From Bolinopsis microptera (Eukaryota; Ctenophora; Tentaculata; Lobata; Bolinopsidae): DNA of 60,000 nt. Below, piece after piece: positions 34,777 through 46,676 of the stretch; the first letter of the stretch is position 1; each line of letters opens with the position of its first letter. The DNA lies in assembly GCF_026151205.1 (NCBI RefSeq), contig NC_087082.1:7883908-7943907 (forward strand). The letters run 5' to 3'. The notes under the pieces are model-generated. The model was not told the DNA's origin, searched no databases, and worked only from the letters and a program-made list of their open reading frames with translations. Position numbers and translations under genes: made by a program.

Positions 34777-36017
34777 ATGAATCTTATCAGCAGCTTAAGG
34801 GTTAAAGCCCCTTATTTTTCTAGTGGAAGTGGTTGCCGGGGTAATTACGCTGCTATTACAGAAGCTGATAACTCGGTCTCCACAACACGACAACCTATTT
34901 CTACAGAAAGTCAAACAAGAAAACATCAAAAAAATATGAACATCAATTGTATTGTATCATGTAAAAGGACTGCTAAGGTTAGCACATTTAACATAAGAAC
35001 AGCCAGAGAACAGCACAAACGCATCGAACTTGCAGAACTATTTTCTCGAATCAAACTGCACATCCTTGGCCTGCAAGAACATCATGTAGTGCATTCTGAG
35101 CCTACCAGGATAGAAAAGATGAACAAAGGGATTCATCTAGTGACCTCATCTGCGTGGAGAAACGCAGCTGGCGCTTCTAATGGGAGAGTAGGAATCATCT
35201 TGACGAGGACAGCATATGAGGCTATTTAAGTCTTATAAAATCTTACAGCGCAAGGATCCTCACCATGCCTTTCAATGGAAAGCGCAGGCTCACTGTCATC
35301 ACATGCTACAGTCCTACAGAAGCCTCATCTGATGAGGAGGCAGAAAATCTCTTTTGTCTAAAACCAAGCATCTTACTGTTAATTTAGTAGAAGAGGAGCC
35401 ACACACAATAACTTCTAAGGACGGACATGCCTTAGAGGAAGTAGAAGGTTTTTTTCTACCCAGGAGCCTGGATAAGTACAACAGAGCACGACTTTAGGGT
35501 ACGCAAGGCCAAGGCATGGGCTGCCTACCACAAAATGAAGGCTATATGGAGGTCCAATTTGCGCCGAGATTTAAAGATCCGTCTGTTTCAAGGCTACAGT
35601 TGAATCAATCTTCCTGTATGGAACGGAAACGTGGACAATGACAGAATCTTTGAAAAGAATAGACGGATGTTACAGTAAAATGCTTTGGATGGCCCTAAAC
35701 GTGGACTGGAGAGAACATCGTACCAACAAAGAGGTCTTTAAATCACTCCCAAGAGTTAGTTCGAAGATACAGGCCAGAAGAATGAGGTCGACTGGGCACA
35801 TCCAGAGATCCAGCGATATGATGACCTGGCAGTACACCAACTTCTCCTTCGGGAACCTAGCCATGGGACCAGAGGGAGGGGCAGACCACCGCTCACTTTC
35901 GTCGATAACCTAATAAGTGACACCGTACTCAAGAACACTGGGGAGATTAAGGAGCTTATGGCGGACAGAAAGCTTTGGAGACACATCATTGAGACTCGGA
36001 CTCTGAAGCCGCCTTAA
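34777..36017 (+). mobile_element. Internally deleted non-LTR retrotransposon (endonuclease joined to C-terminal tail)
   Basis: The 5' part (34777-35229) encodes an apurinic-type endonuclease start: VSTFNIRTAREQHKRIEL and LHILGLQEHH, matching the N and E positions of LINE endonucleases. It continues, after a frame change, to MPFNGKRRLTVITCYSP (to about 35355). From about 35360 the sequence jumps to the post-RT region: TVNLVEEEP, RKAKAWAAYHKMKAIWRSNL, LYGTETWTMTESLKRIDG, ALNVDWREHRTNKEVF, ending ELMADRKLWRHIIETRTLKP and TAA. The reverse transcriptase is absent, so the copy is dead and internally deleted. The region 34150-34776 may be its 5' leader. Confidence 0.85.
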
Positions 36018-36317
36018 GTCAAGTAATTTAAGTCATGTGCTTTGACTTGTCCTTGACCTTCATCATAGCCTCCTTCCATGACAGGAGTACACATTTGCCA
36101 CATTTGGCACATTTCCACTTTGTGCATTCATATGGATTATATCTCGATGATCGAGACATCCTGTTTGCTATCGTGATAACATACTATCAATATAAACACA
36201 CTCATATACTATGTAAACTATCTATTAAGTTAAGACATGAGAACAACACGTAGGTAAGACTCAGTGGGAAATAATTCACATTCAATACAATTAATGAAAT
36301 GGCTAGAATTTTGTTCA

Positions 36318-36418
36318 AATTTTGTTTAAAAAACCCAAAAAAACCCAAAAAAAACCCAATCCCAGTATTACCTTTTCTTGGGTAGGAGTTGGGTTTTTTT
36401 GGGTTACACCCCCCCCCA
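36318..36418. mobile_element. Second AACCCAAAAAAACCC inverted-repeat element
   Basis: AAAAAACCCAAAAAAACCC, CCCAATCCCAGTATTACC, GGGTAGGAGTTGGG, then TTTTTTTGGGTTACACCCCC. Same order as the copy at 33140, but the poly-G/C tract is at the opposite end. The two bracket the LINE fragment. Confidence 0.7.
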
Positions 36419-37280
36419 GTGTTCATTTACCAAATCTATCGCAAAAATTGAGTATTTCCGGAATAAATGGCGAAAATGTCACCTAGAAATAATAACGAAA
36501 AATTTCCCACATTATATATATATATATATATTCTGCCACCAATGCAATGAATGGCAAGAATAATAAAATGGTTCTGTAAATTTCTGCCAACCCATCTTGA
36601 AATGATGAAAAATCATTACGGAGTGGTCCTAAATTTCGGCCAAGATTTATTTTTGAAAAAAAGGCACGTGGTGTTTTGTTACAACGTTTTATATTCCGAA
36701 GGAGTAGCTTTCTGTCCTCACCGCTGCAACGTTTGGCTACCTCATTATATACACAAACCCAATTATTTATTCGCTACTATCATTTTGCCTTCGGTAAAGG
36801 TAGGGAAAAATTAGAAACTAAGAAACTGAGATAAAATTAACTATTTAATTATAATAGTTAATTCAACGTTGCAGGTTAATCACGCGGTGCAGTTGCACCA
36901 GCTGACCGTTTCCATTATATAACTGCGCTGCATTGTATACCACGTGCTGTCTCCCCCTTTGTTTTACTAGCATACCTTTCTTTGTTAGTGGCTTCTCCAC
37001 GCCCAGAATACGGCGTTAAAAGAAAAAAGCAAGACCACACCTCGCCAGGTTACTGTTCTGGTCGTTGAATAAAATTATACGAAAGGGAACGATCTGAAAG
37101 AAAAAAGAAAAGTGACGAAGGGAGGGGCGGGGAGGGGGGGGGGGGGGGTGAGGTTGGGGCAGCCAATGCCCATTTATTCCTCAAATCTTGGTCAAATGAG
37201 CATGGGCATTGATGGGCATCGATGGGAATCGCCTCAAAGACAGCTAAAACTTCATTTATAACGAAAATTAATATCAGCGC

Positions 37281-38420
37281 ATCGAAAGAGAGAGACCCCA
37301 CTTAATACAAGACAGAAACCCCCTGCCTCCCCCTAAAACAAGAGAGAGACCCCACTGCCCCGGCCCCTTAATACAAGACAGAGACCCCTGCCCCCTTAAT
37401 ACAAGACAGACCCCTGCTCCCTTAATACAAGACCCCTGCCCCCCTAGAACAAGACAGATACCCCAGTCCCCACTGCCCCCCTTAATACAAGACAGATACC
37501 CCACTACCCCCCTTAATACAAGACAGAGACCCCCTGCTCCCCCCCTAAAACAAGACAGAGACCCCACTGCCCCCTTAATACAAGACAGAGACCCCCTGCC
37601 CTCCCCCCCTAAAACAAGACAGAGACCCCACTGCCCCCTTAATACAAGACAGAGACCCCACTACCCCCCTTAATACAAGACAGATACCCCACTACCCCCC
37701 TTAATACAAGACAGAGACCCCCTGCCCCCTTAATACAAGACAGAGACCCCACTGCCCCCTTAATACAAGACAGAGACCCCCTGCCCCCTTAATACAAGAC
37801 AGAGACCCCCTGCACTCCCCCCTAAAACAAGACAGAGACCCCACTGCCCCCTTAATACAAGACAGAGACCCCCTGCCCTCCCCCCCTAAAACAAGACAGA
37901 GACCCCACTGCCCCCCTTAATACAAGACAGATACCCCACTGCCCCCTTAATACAAGACAGAGACCCCCTGCCCCCTTAATACAAGACAGAGACCCCCTGC
38001 CCTCCCCCCCTAAAACAAGACAGAGACCCCACTGCCCCCTTAATACAAGACAGAGACCCCCTGCCCCCTTAATACAAGACAGATACCCCACTGCCCCCTT
38101 AATACAAGACAGAGACCCCTGCCCCCTTAATACAAGACAGAGACCCCCTGCCCCCTTAATACAAGACAGGGACCCCTGCCCCCTTAATACAAGACAGAGA
38201 CCCCACTGCCCCCTTAATACAAGACAGAGACCCCCTGCCCCGGGCCCCCTTAATACAAGACAGACCCCTGCTCCCTTAATACAAGACCCCTGCCCCCCTA
38301 GAACAAGACAGAGACCCCACTGCCCCCTTAATACAAGACAGAGACCCCCTGCCCCCTTAATACAAGACAGAGACCCCACTGCCCCCCCTTAATACAAGAC
38401 TGACAGAGACCCCCTGGCCC
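37281..38420. repeat. C-rich minisatellite, about 28-30-bp unit, about 38 copies
   Basis: Unit CTTAATACAAGACAGAGACC followed by CCCTGCCCC, with many variants, including a longer CCCTCCCCCCCTAAAACAAG form. The complement holds repeated runs of three to seven G, so G-quadruplexes are possible. Minus-strand ORFs across it (SLSCIKGAGGLCLVL type) are repeat artefacts. Confidence 0.95.
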
Positions 38421-41400
38421 TCTTACTACAGGACTGAGACCGACCACAGAAAACGTGCAGCGGGCTGGACTTGGCACTGTACTCTAGTTAGGCAGGAGCT
38501 TCCTGGCCACGTGGCCTGGTACCGGGTAGGTGAACAGATAGGTGTGTTCTGTGGGGCTAATGAAATCAGCGGCGTCTGGACTAACAAACAAGGACAGGCT
38601 ACTCGTATCGGCAAGTACCAGCACAGATCATGGTCTGTTAGCACCATACACGCCCCCCATATAAAGATATAACCGTGCTAACCAGATTCAGAACACCCTA
38701 TTTTGTGATCTTAGACAGTCTGAACGAGGAATAGCGAAAGTTTTGGAGAATTAGTCACAAATCGAGTGTGGTCGCTACATCGTGATAAGCTTAAGTGATG
38801 TACACTAGTCACGTGAAAGGTCACTGGTCACTAAACATTGTCAAGTGTATACACTTACGAATAAAGTGTCATTTTTATAAATCGAAATGAAGTCTAATAA
38901 TCAAAATGAAACGACCATTATTGTAGCCAGATTGTACTTGAGGTAAATCCACAAACACAATTTAGACAATATGTACCCCCCCCCCCCATGTGCAACTACT
39001 TCAACACACAGCTGCTTTCTCAAATACACCCGTAATGGTTTCAACTCTCGGCTTGGCGAAGAAAGCCTAATCACCGTTAATAATGGGAGAAATTCCGAAA
39101 TAAATATGTACTTAACCACGCAAAATTATTACAGGCCATCTTAAAGGCTTAACAGTTAACCGCATCATATTGAGCAGACGCCCCATTTCCAAATCTATAC
39201 GAGGGAGTAATGCAACTAGAGATTATTTGAGGTTACATCATACATGAGCCAAATCATGCAAACTATTGACGGTTCAATCGTCGCCATTTTCGTGTTCTGC
39301 GGAAATAGGGCGTTGTTTGATCCCAATTCCCAAGAATAACGAGTTGTAGGCAAACTTTAAGTTGAGAATGCAGAGCTGAACGGGATTGTGGATTTTTGTG
39401 TGTGGTGTTGGCTGTAACTTCATATTATGGAGTATATTCGAATAATATTATGGCTTTCACAAAAAGCGGGAAACAGCGCAGAACATCCACACAACTGTAC
39501 GTGACTACTGACTACTGACTAGGGCATGTGCGGCATGAACAAATGTTGAAGTGTCCGAACTTTCCGGAATAAAGATCTAGGGGGAAGTAACGGGGCAGAC
39601 AAATGTTGTAATGTTTACTACTCCACTACTCCACACACCCGCCCCGCTCCCCGCCATGTAGACCGTACGGGGGGCTGCTCATTAAATTAACGACCTAATT
39701 AACGTCTCATACCCACCAGGTATAAGGGCCCCTTTCGTATGAGGGAGGGTATAAAAGGGAGGCCGATGGTCCGAGCTGTTAGAAACAGTATTAGCGAGCT
39801 ATTGATTAGATCATGCTTGGGGTGACATAATCTCGGTTATAAGGACTGAAAAAACAGCTGCAAGTAAAGAAGGGAGAGCTGATAATCAAAAGAAATTGAT
39901 AAAATAATAGGATTTTCAGAGACTTGTGAAGGATGTCAGATTAGTGAGTATTTATAGACGGTGGCACTGATTAGAGGACCATGAAATAAGATGAGCAATC
40001 AGGGCCCACAGCTCCGGTATTATCTTAATGATATAACAATTTGGCAGGTGGTCCTGGCAGCCAATTCCCAGTACCTACTTATTAAGCACTAAGCAGGGAA
40101 GTATTTAAGTACCTGTTTTATTGAACTGATGCAGTGTAGGAACTAGTGGGTCTGATAAGGATACCTTTAAAACGACCAGTAATCTCCCGAAGTTCAGAGA
40201 GCAATTAAGAGAGTAAAAGGTTACTCGGGAATGTGGTCAGACGTTTCCACTTCCCACGAGGAGTACTAGAGGCCAGCATTCAGCACCCTCGAATTGATTA
40301 CTGCTCTAAAGAATTTAGACGGTCCTTTCTGAAGATGAAATTACTAATTAGCCATGAACCATAAAATGGCAAAGAGATTGTTTCAGTGTCTAATCAAAAG
40401 AGCAGATTAAACCAATCTGGTGTCTGTAATTCTAGATAATTTAATTAATAATTCAAACATATTATCATGTATCGATATTGAAATATTGGTTCTGATAACT
40501 GGGTTAATATGCGTAACTCAACAGCTCGATGCTCACACACCCCTCTTTCAAAAGAACACCCCAAGACTTTCGTTCTGCTTCATTTGAACTGCACAAACAT
40601 CAAATCTGTTCTAAATGTAAAGCGCGAAATAATAATATCACACGTCTCACGACTGCAGCCTTAATAATTTATTCTGTCTTTTATTTTACGTTAAAAAAAT
40701 AGAGAGTCAGAAAGAAATAATGATTACAATGGTCTACATTCAAAATAAAATGTAACCACATGGAATAGGAAATGTGGTATTCTAATTACTCTCCAGACGT
40801 AATGGAATTGAAACTTTATTGAAGTCTGGACGCGAATAAAAATAAGTCACACTAGCAGATGGTAAAACTAGTTCATCGTGGGAGAATCCGGGGAACCTAT
40901 GTTAAGAACGCTAAATGGCTTGGGAAGACTAAAGATAAATTTAGAATTGTTTACTATTTACAAAAGTCTCAACAAAATATAACATTCCGCCTAAAGCAGG
41001 TTCATCAGCTGATTTCCCAGAAATACGAACAGGCTCACTGATAATATAAACATAAAAGAATTTAAAGTTTGCATAATTGCATTAGATTGATCAACTCGAC
41101 TCCTTATTCAATCATTATAGAACCAGAAGCTAAGAGGAAGACAGTATTAATCAAGAAACATGACAATCGAAATTTAAATTTAAAATTCAAGTCACAACAA
41201 TTACAAGTAACTGTCTTAAAACTCAAGATGTAAGAAATTACAAGAATTCATAATATTTGTGGTGTCTAACTGCCTTTCTAAAAAATTTAAAATTGAAGTT
41301 AAAACGAAATCAAATTGCATGAAAGGTCGCTGAACAATAACCTTGAAGAGCAAGTGAGTAACGTAAGTAAGCCACCTGCCTTTTTTTTCTTTCTACCAAA

Positions 41401-43300
41401 ATTTGATTTCCTCTTAAAACCTATTGTTACATTGCTGAGACAATCTAATAAACCAATGCACTAAGTGCTTTTACCTACTGCCTTATGACTCTGTACAGGT
41501 CTACGGTAACCCCGTACACTTTTGGGCATTCTACGAATGTTATTGATTTTAGTGTAATACCTCAAAATAGGCTGTCCCATTCCTGAACAAAACAAGTTAT
41601 ACACGACTAACTAATAATAGTCTTTGTATGGTTAAAAGGGGTAAAAACTCAAATTTTTGCTGAATTCGCTTGAATTTTTCAAAACGACTCGTTCCCATGG
41701 ATACGGGCACCCTGGGGGTCTTCAGATAATCTGTATATGGCTGAAATCATTCGCCCTACCTATATTGTCAATAATAATCAACATTAACAATAGGGTGTTA
41801 GAGATTAAAATGATACAAATTAAGCCATTTTACAGTAAAAACAGTAAAAAAAGACCCTCCCCCTTCAGAAAACATGCGGGGAAATGCTGAAAATCGATTT
41901 TCTGGGCCTCAAATCATTATATTTCTTCGACATAAAGGTCATAGAAGACATGGGTTCTTTTGATTTCAAGTCATGACCCAAAAATATTATCATTCCTGCC
42001 CACCCCTAATCATACACTAATGATACACGACCAAGAAACTAAAATCATCACCTACGTTGAACATTTTCTTAGATTTCTAAGGAAACATATCTATTGTCTA
42101 ATAGTAGTTGGATAACCTGACCCTCGCTAATGACGCGCATACTAACGACCTCAAAGTCACCGTCACAGTACCTTCTGAGGGAACCGTTTTCAGCCGCTAT
42201 ACTTACAAAGTGTCACGCGCGGTGAATACTCGGTTAATTACTTACAAAGCCCTGCTAAACCTGACCTAGTTCCACAGTCCCACTTCTAGCAGCAGGTAAG
42301 TGGGAGTGCCAATCTTTTATAATTGTATCAAATTAAACTTCTGACCTCATGTGGGCCCGCTCAATTAGGGTTACTAAATGCTCAATCCCCACCTCGAACT
42401 AGACACAAATTTCTTATTTCTGTCTGGGTTGTAATTACTATATTTTGCTGAATGGATGACTTAACCCTGTTTGATTTAATAAATTTCCCCCTGAATGGTG
42501 ATAGACAGCATGTGCTCCTTCATAAATACAGCCGTACTGAGAAACATTTCTTACCTCGGTCTTTCAAACAACACAACAATGTGTTAATAATTTAATATAT
42601 TTAACTTACTGTATACTTATTTAATTTGTTTTATTCTTGCCATTTACTGTATTGACAATGAAAACATGCACCAAAGATAATATAATACTGAATGACCTAA
42701 GTCGAGCTAAATAGAAAAGGGAAAAAACAAAAGTAAGATATACACAAGCAAGATATGAGCTGGAGGGGCTGTGATGAAAGTTAGTGGACCCGCCACAAAC
42801 CAGCATTGAAAATAAACAACGAGTTGTAACAGCAGTCATTGAAGCCTGAAAAGTGAAAAGGACCCGATCTCCAGTAGGTCCACAATTAATTGGGTGCCTG
42901 ATGCGGCACGCCTTAAACATCAAACACAAGAAAAACAAGGTCAATCAAAAAAAGCAGTGCTCACAAAAATTAGCTCCGCAACGAGCCTGTACTCTCTATG
43001 AGCCTGTACTGCAAGCAGCTGTACTGCAGAGTGTGTATATACAGCTCAGTCAAACCGTACAACACACTACATGCTACTACGTGCTACCACTTAATTATGT
43101 ACTGTGCATTGATCTTCACTATCCAGATACTATCATGTATTGTATCTAGATGGCAGGCTGCCAAAATTAGAGTCATTGTCAGTTGTACTCATGCCAACTT
43201 GCCTTATCACGTGATATCATTAAATGATACACGACAACGGAAAACAGAGCGGAGCAGCAGATGTGGCGCCGGATGAAAGTAGCTGGCGGCTGTGAGCGGG
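38421..43300. other. Intergenic, no gene recognised
   Basis: Apart from the TATA candidate at 39750 and a C-run near 38985 I see nothing I can name. Short frames (for example 40859-41041, starting MVKLVHRGRIRGTYVKN) have no recognisable domain and no splice support. Confidence 0.4.
39750..39757 (+). promoter_or_regulatory. TATA box candidate TATAAAAG
   Basis: GGGTATAAAAGGGAGGCC is a near-ideal core promoter. About 15 bp downstream begins a short frame MVRAVRNSISELLIRSCLG that ends quickly. No gene is recognised, so the transcript may be non-coding or spliced. Confidence 0.35.
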
Positions 43301-43360
43301 GCAGTATCTACATGACAGGGTACACGCTCCCGACTAAAACCTTCCCTTCTCTCAGACTAG

Positions 43361-43530
43361 TATAAAAGAGTGTGAAGTGGGCGGTTGGTTAATGTTCTGG
43401 TGGAGTGTAAGGCGCGGATAGGACACCACACGAGATGAAGGACATGCAGGGATATTACTGGGATATTATGCGTACCTTGCACAAAGGCAGAGTGCTGGTG
43501 GGGGACCTCAGATGTGGCAATGCATGCTAG
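43361..43530 (+). promoter_or_regulatory. TATA box candidate with a downstream 31-codon ORF
   Basis: TATAAAAG at 43361-43368 is followed about 70 bp later by an ATG (43435) opening MKDMQGYYWDIMRTLHKG and closing with TAG at 43530. The spacing suits a transcription start near 43391. The peptide matches nothing I know; it may be the first exon of a longer transcript or chance. Confidence 0.25.
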
Positions 43531-43978
43531 TAGAGGTGGGGTTCAACTAGCCACCCTGCCAACACACAGACACCCTGCTAGTAGCGGGGAGGGAAGAGAG
43601 AGACACCACGGGTCCCTCCTCCTCTACTGAAATTACCAGCACAGCTTGTAGCCCCGGACACATGTGTTACTCTGGGACACAAAGGGACAGGCGGTGGTTA
43701 TTGCGGCTAGTGGGGGGGGGGGGGGGGGGGGCTAGTTCTCCATTAGTCGGACCTCAAATAGACTCTAGTGGGGGGGGGGGGGGACTCTTCTTCAGATCCA
43801 GACACGAGGGCATGTTCAGAGCCTTGAAGAGGCCGGTGTTAATAGTGTGTTCTTATTAAGCATTGTGTCTCAAGCAGTGACATAGCAAATACAGGTACTG
43901 TAATGCAGTATTTACAATGCAGTGTTTAGAATACAGTGTTTATAATAACATAAACCCGCCACGCAAAGGGTTTATATA

Positions 43979-44087
43979 ACAGATCATCCCGCGCTAGCGG
44001 GATGATCTGATAAACACATACGAGTGCGCGCAGCGCACGAGTTTTGTGTTAATATGTAATCCCGAAGCGCCAGCTGAGGGATTACAT
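43979..44087. repeat. Three hairpins in series
   Basis: AGATCATCCCGC-GCTA-GCGGGATGATCT (12-bp perfect stem), then AACACA ... GTGCGC-GCA-GCGCAC ... TGTGTT, then TGTAATCCC ... GGGATTACA. The architecture recalls the family-B repeats, but the sequence differs. It could be a DNA element or a structured RNA. Confidence 0.65.
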
Positions 44088-44387
44088 TTATTTAGCCCTG
44101 AGCGTGAAGTGTTTATGGATTATAATTATCTCTGGCGATTTCGACAAGGGATTTATACTTTAGAAGAGAGTGAGTGTCATAGTGGAGCAATAGCTTGAAC
44201 GTTAGCAGGAACAAGAGCTGGAAGGAGAGCAAGCAAAACAATACTATTTTTAGGGCACGGACAAGGGTAGCTGGCTAGTCGCCAACTTCTCACGCCACGC
44301 GCTGGAGAAATTCCAAGAATTAGCTGCTTTGGCAACGTTCCCAGGAATTTGCATGTAAAAGAAGTGGACGGTTACGATGTTTCATAT

Positions 44388-44471
44388 CACGTGGTGCGCT
44401 TTCGTGTCACGTGGTATAGACTCGGCGTATGCTATTGGTGGCACGTGGTACGCACGTGACGCGCCCACGTG
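44388..44471. promoter_or_regulatory. Five CACGTG sites in 84 bp
   Basis: CACGTG occurs at 44388, 44408, 44442, 44453 and 44466, several within TCACGTGG or GCACGTGAC. Such E-boxes bind bHLH-type factors (Myc/Max, USF, TFE groups). The nearest recognised coding gene is 2.2 kb downstream. Confidence 0.45.
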
Positions 44472-45462
44472 ATCGCGCGTCTAACTGTTCTACTATTATC
44501 GAGTTCTAATCAGCAGTATCATTGATTATTGTAAGTCGGAGGATTGAATGATAAACATCAGTTACGACTAAAAAGCGGGCCGGGTTTATACAAATTTCCG
44601 GGGCGGGATGATATCACCTTGAGATGTTTATCTAACAGCGGGCCGGGCTGAGTGATAATATGATCCCGCGTCGAAATCCCGGAGATATTTATAATGTTAA
44701 CAGATTTTGGAAAGTAGAAGTTGGATTGAACGAAGAAACCTTTCCTGCACATACCAAACATTTTTTAACAATTAAATTAAGGTAATCGTGTTAAACTAGT
44801 GATATCTACTGATAACCTTCCTTTGATAATATCTTCTGGGCACGTGTTGAAAAACTGCGATAGAGATAACAAGAATTTTGGAGCAGGTTTTTTTAAGGTG
44901 TTCAAATTAAAAAGACAGTGAAGTCATTGCCCGGCCAATAAGTCTGGAGAAAGTCGATATTTTGAGGAAAAAGAAGCCATGAACAGACGTTCGGAAGTAG
45001 ACAATTTTATTTGATAATCTAGGCCAAGTCAAGATATTTCACATTCAAGAACTAAGAAGCCTGTACGTTTAGTATCTAAAGTACTACATATCGTATATAA
45101 TACCTCCGTAACATCCACACTATCCCCTGGTTAGAGCGAGATAACGCACTATACATTGTACAATGTACATTGTAAATGGGGACATGTACAGCTTACACAA
45201 CATGTAAGATACACACGGTCATAGTTCATACTTTGCATAAAGTGTGTGCGGGAAGAATGTTCGAGTGTACTTATACTTCCTTACCAACACTTATCTTCAC
45301 ATTGCAGACTCCTGTTATACACACTATACAGAACACTGCAGCTGTCATTCCAAATGTTTTGTGCGTCCTTTGTTATAAACTAACATTTACAGTGTACACA
45401 CCTGTTCTAAAACTGCTTACTGTAGAGAATTTGTATTTGTCTGTGTATACTTTATGATGACA

Positions 45463-45597
45463 GGAGCCCTCTCCTTTTTCAGGAGCCCTCTCCTTTTTCA
45501 GGAGCCCTCTCCTTTTTCAGGAGCCCTCTCCTTTTTCAGGAGCCCTCTCCTTTTTCAGGAGCCCTCTCCTTTTTCAGGAGCCCTCTCCTTTTTCAGT
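45463..45597 (+). repeat. 19-bp minisatellite resembling a 3' splice site, 7 copies
   Basis: Unit AGGAGCCCTCTCCTTTTTC, so each junction reads CTCTCCTTTTTCAG|GAG, a textbook acceptor. The last copy is followed by TATCACACCAGGGCACAC. It lies 1.1 kb upstream of the PRPS-like start; an upstream untranslated exon could begin here, but that is unproven. Confidence 0.85.
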
Positions 45598-45820
45598 ATC
45601 ACACCAGGGCACACATCAGGAGGACCAGGTGTCCTCCAAATTACTACAATATTTAGCCGCTACATAACACTCTAGTTACTTTATATTTCATACGCCGTAT
45701 TCCTATGGTATTCATGCGATTCACACTTAATGTAATATGGATATTATGCTATCTGGCTGCTATTATTCCTTAAGGAGAGATGTCTTGTTGCTGCTGTGGG
45801 TCGTTGCTACCTTTCTCTTG

Positions 45821-45893
45821 TACTACCTTGTACTACCTTGTACTACCTTGTACTACCTTGTACTACTTTGTACTACCTTGTACTACTTTGTAC
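45821..45893 (+). repeat. 10-bp repeat TTGTACTACC, about 7 copies
   Basis: Direct tandem copies with occasional TTGTACTACT variants. No function seen. Confidence 0.85.
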
Positions 45894-46676
45894 ATACTGT
45901 ATTACTCGCTTTGCATAGCTTTTATCCTTCTCCTCTTTCCGGCGCGGCTTCAGAAATGAAGTGGGGGACATTATAATGTGTTATACAGTCACCATAATTA
46001 CCAGTTTATCAGGACTACTTGTACAATATACATAATATATAGTGTTATACAATACTAGTAAGGGGGTGTACGCGTTTCAACATGCAGAGCTGATATAACT
46101 CTTTACTAGTGTGATGTCGTCAGTAGCGTCTTGTTGAGTTGTTGTCTTGTTGTGTTGCTTTATTGTTCGAACACTAGACTAGTAGCACAATATTATGTAT
46201 ACTGACTCAAGATCTTGCTAGTTTGTTTACCCTTATATTTTGCTTTGTACGAACAGTTGCTGTTGATGACCCATCCTAAACCAAAAACGCAATCATTACA
46301 GTATGTGGACATATAATATATACATTCGTCAGTGTGAAACCAATACTGCTAACACTTACACCCGCTATGCGCTTCCTATTTGACAAGGTAGAATTTAGAA
46401 ATGGCCTGTTATGTATTGCGTGCTCTGTTCATTTGCTTTGAGTTAGAGCGGATCAAATACAATGTTTCTCTGTGTTTAATACTTGTAAACATCGTCTACA
46501 ATCAATAATTGATCCAATTATAGTATAAAATCGAGGGCCATAATTAGATCAGCCCCAAACTTAGTGGAAGCTAGAGAGTTCGGAATTTCACTAGATAATA
46601 GCATTTACCAAAACAAATAACTTGTTAAGAGCTCGCGGCCGTTTTCTGACCCTTTATCTTGTAGTGAGTTGTGGTG

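Noticed and set aside
37274-38379. Minus-strand ORFs rich in SLSCIKG/LCLVLRG repeats
   Set aside because: Translation of the C-rich minisatellite; no non-repeat domain or splice signals.
40859-41041. ORF starting MVKLVHRGRIRGTYVKN
   Set aside because: Basic and short, no recognisable domain, no promoter or splice support.
45454-45675. Plus-strand ORF with SPFSGALSFFRSPLLFQE repeats
   Set aside because: Low-complexity frame through the 19-bp array.
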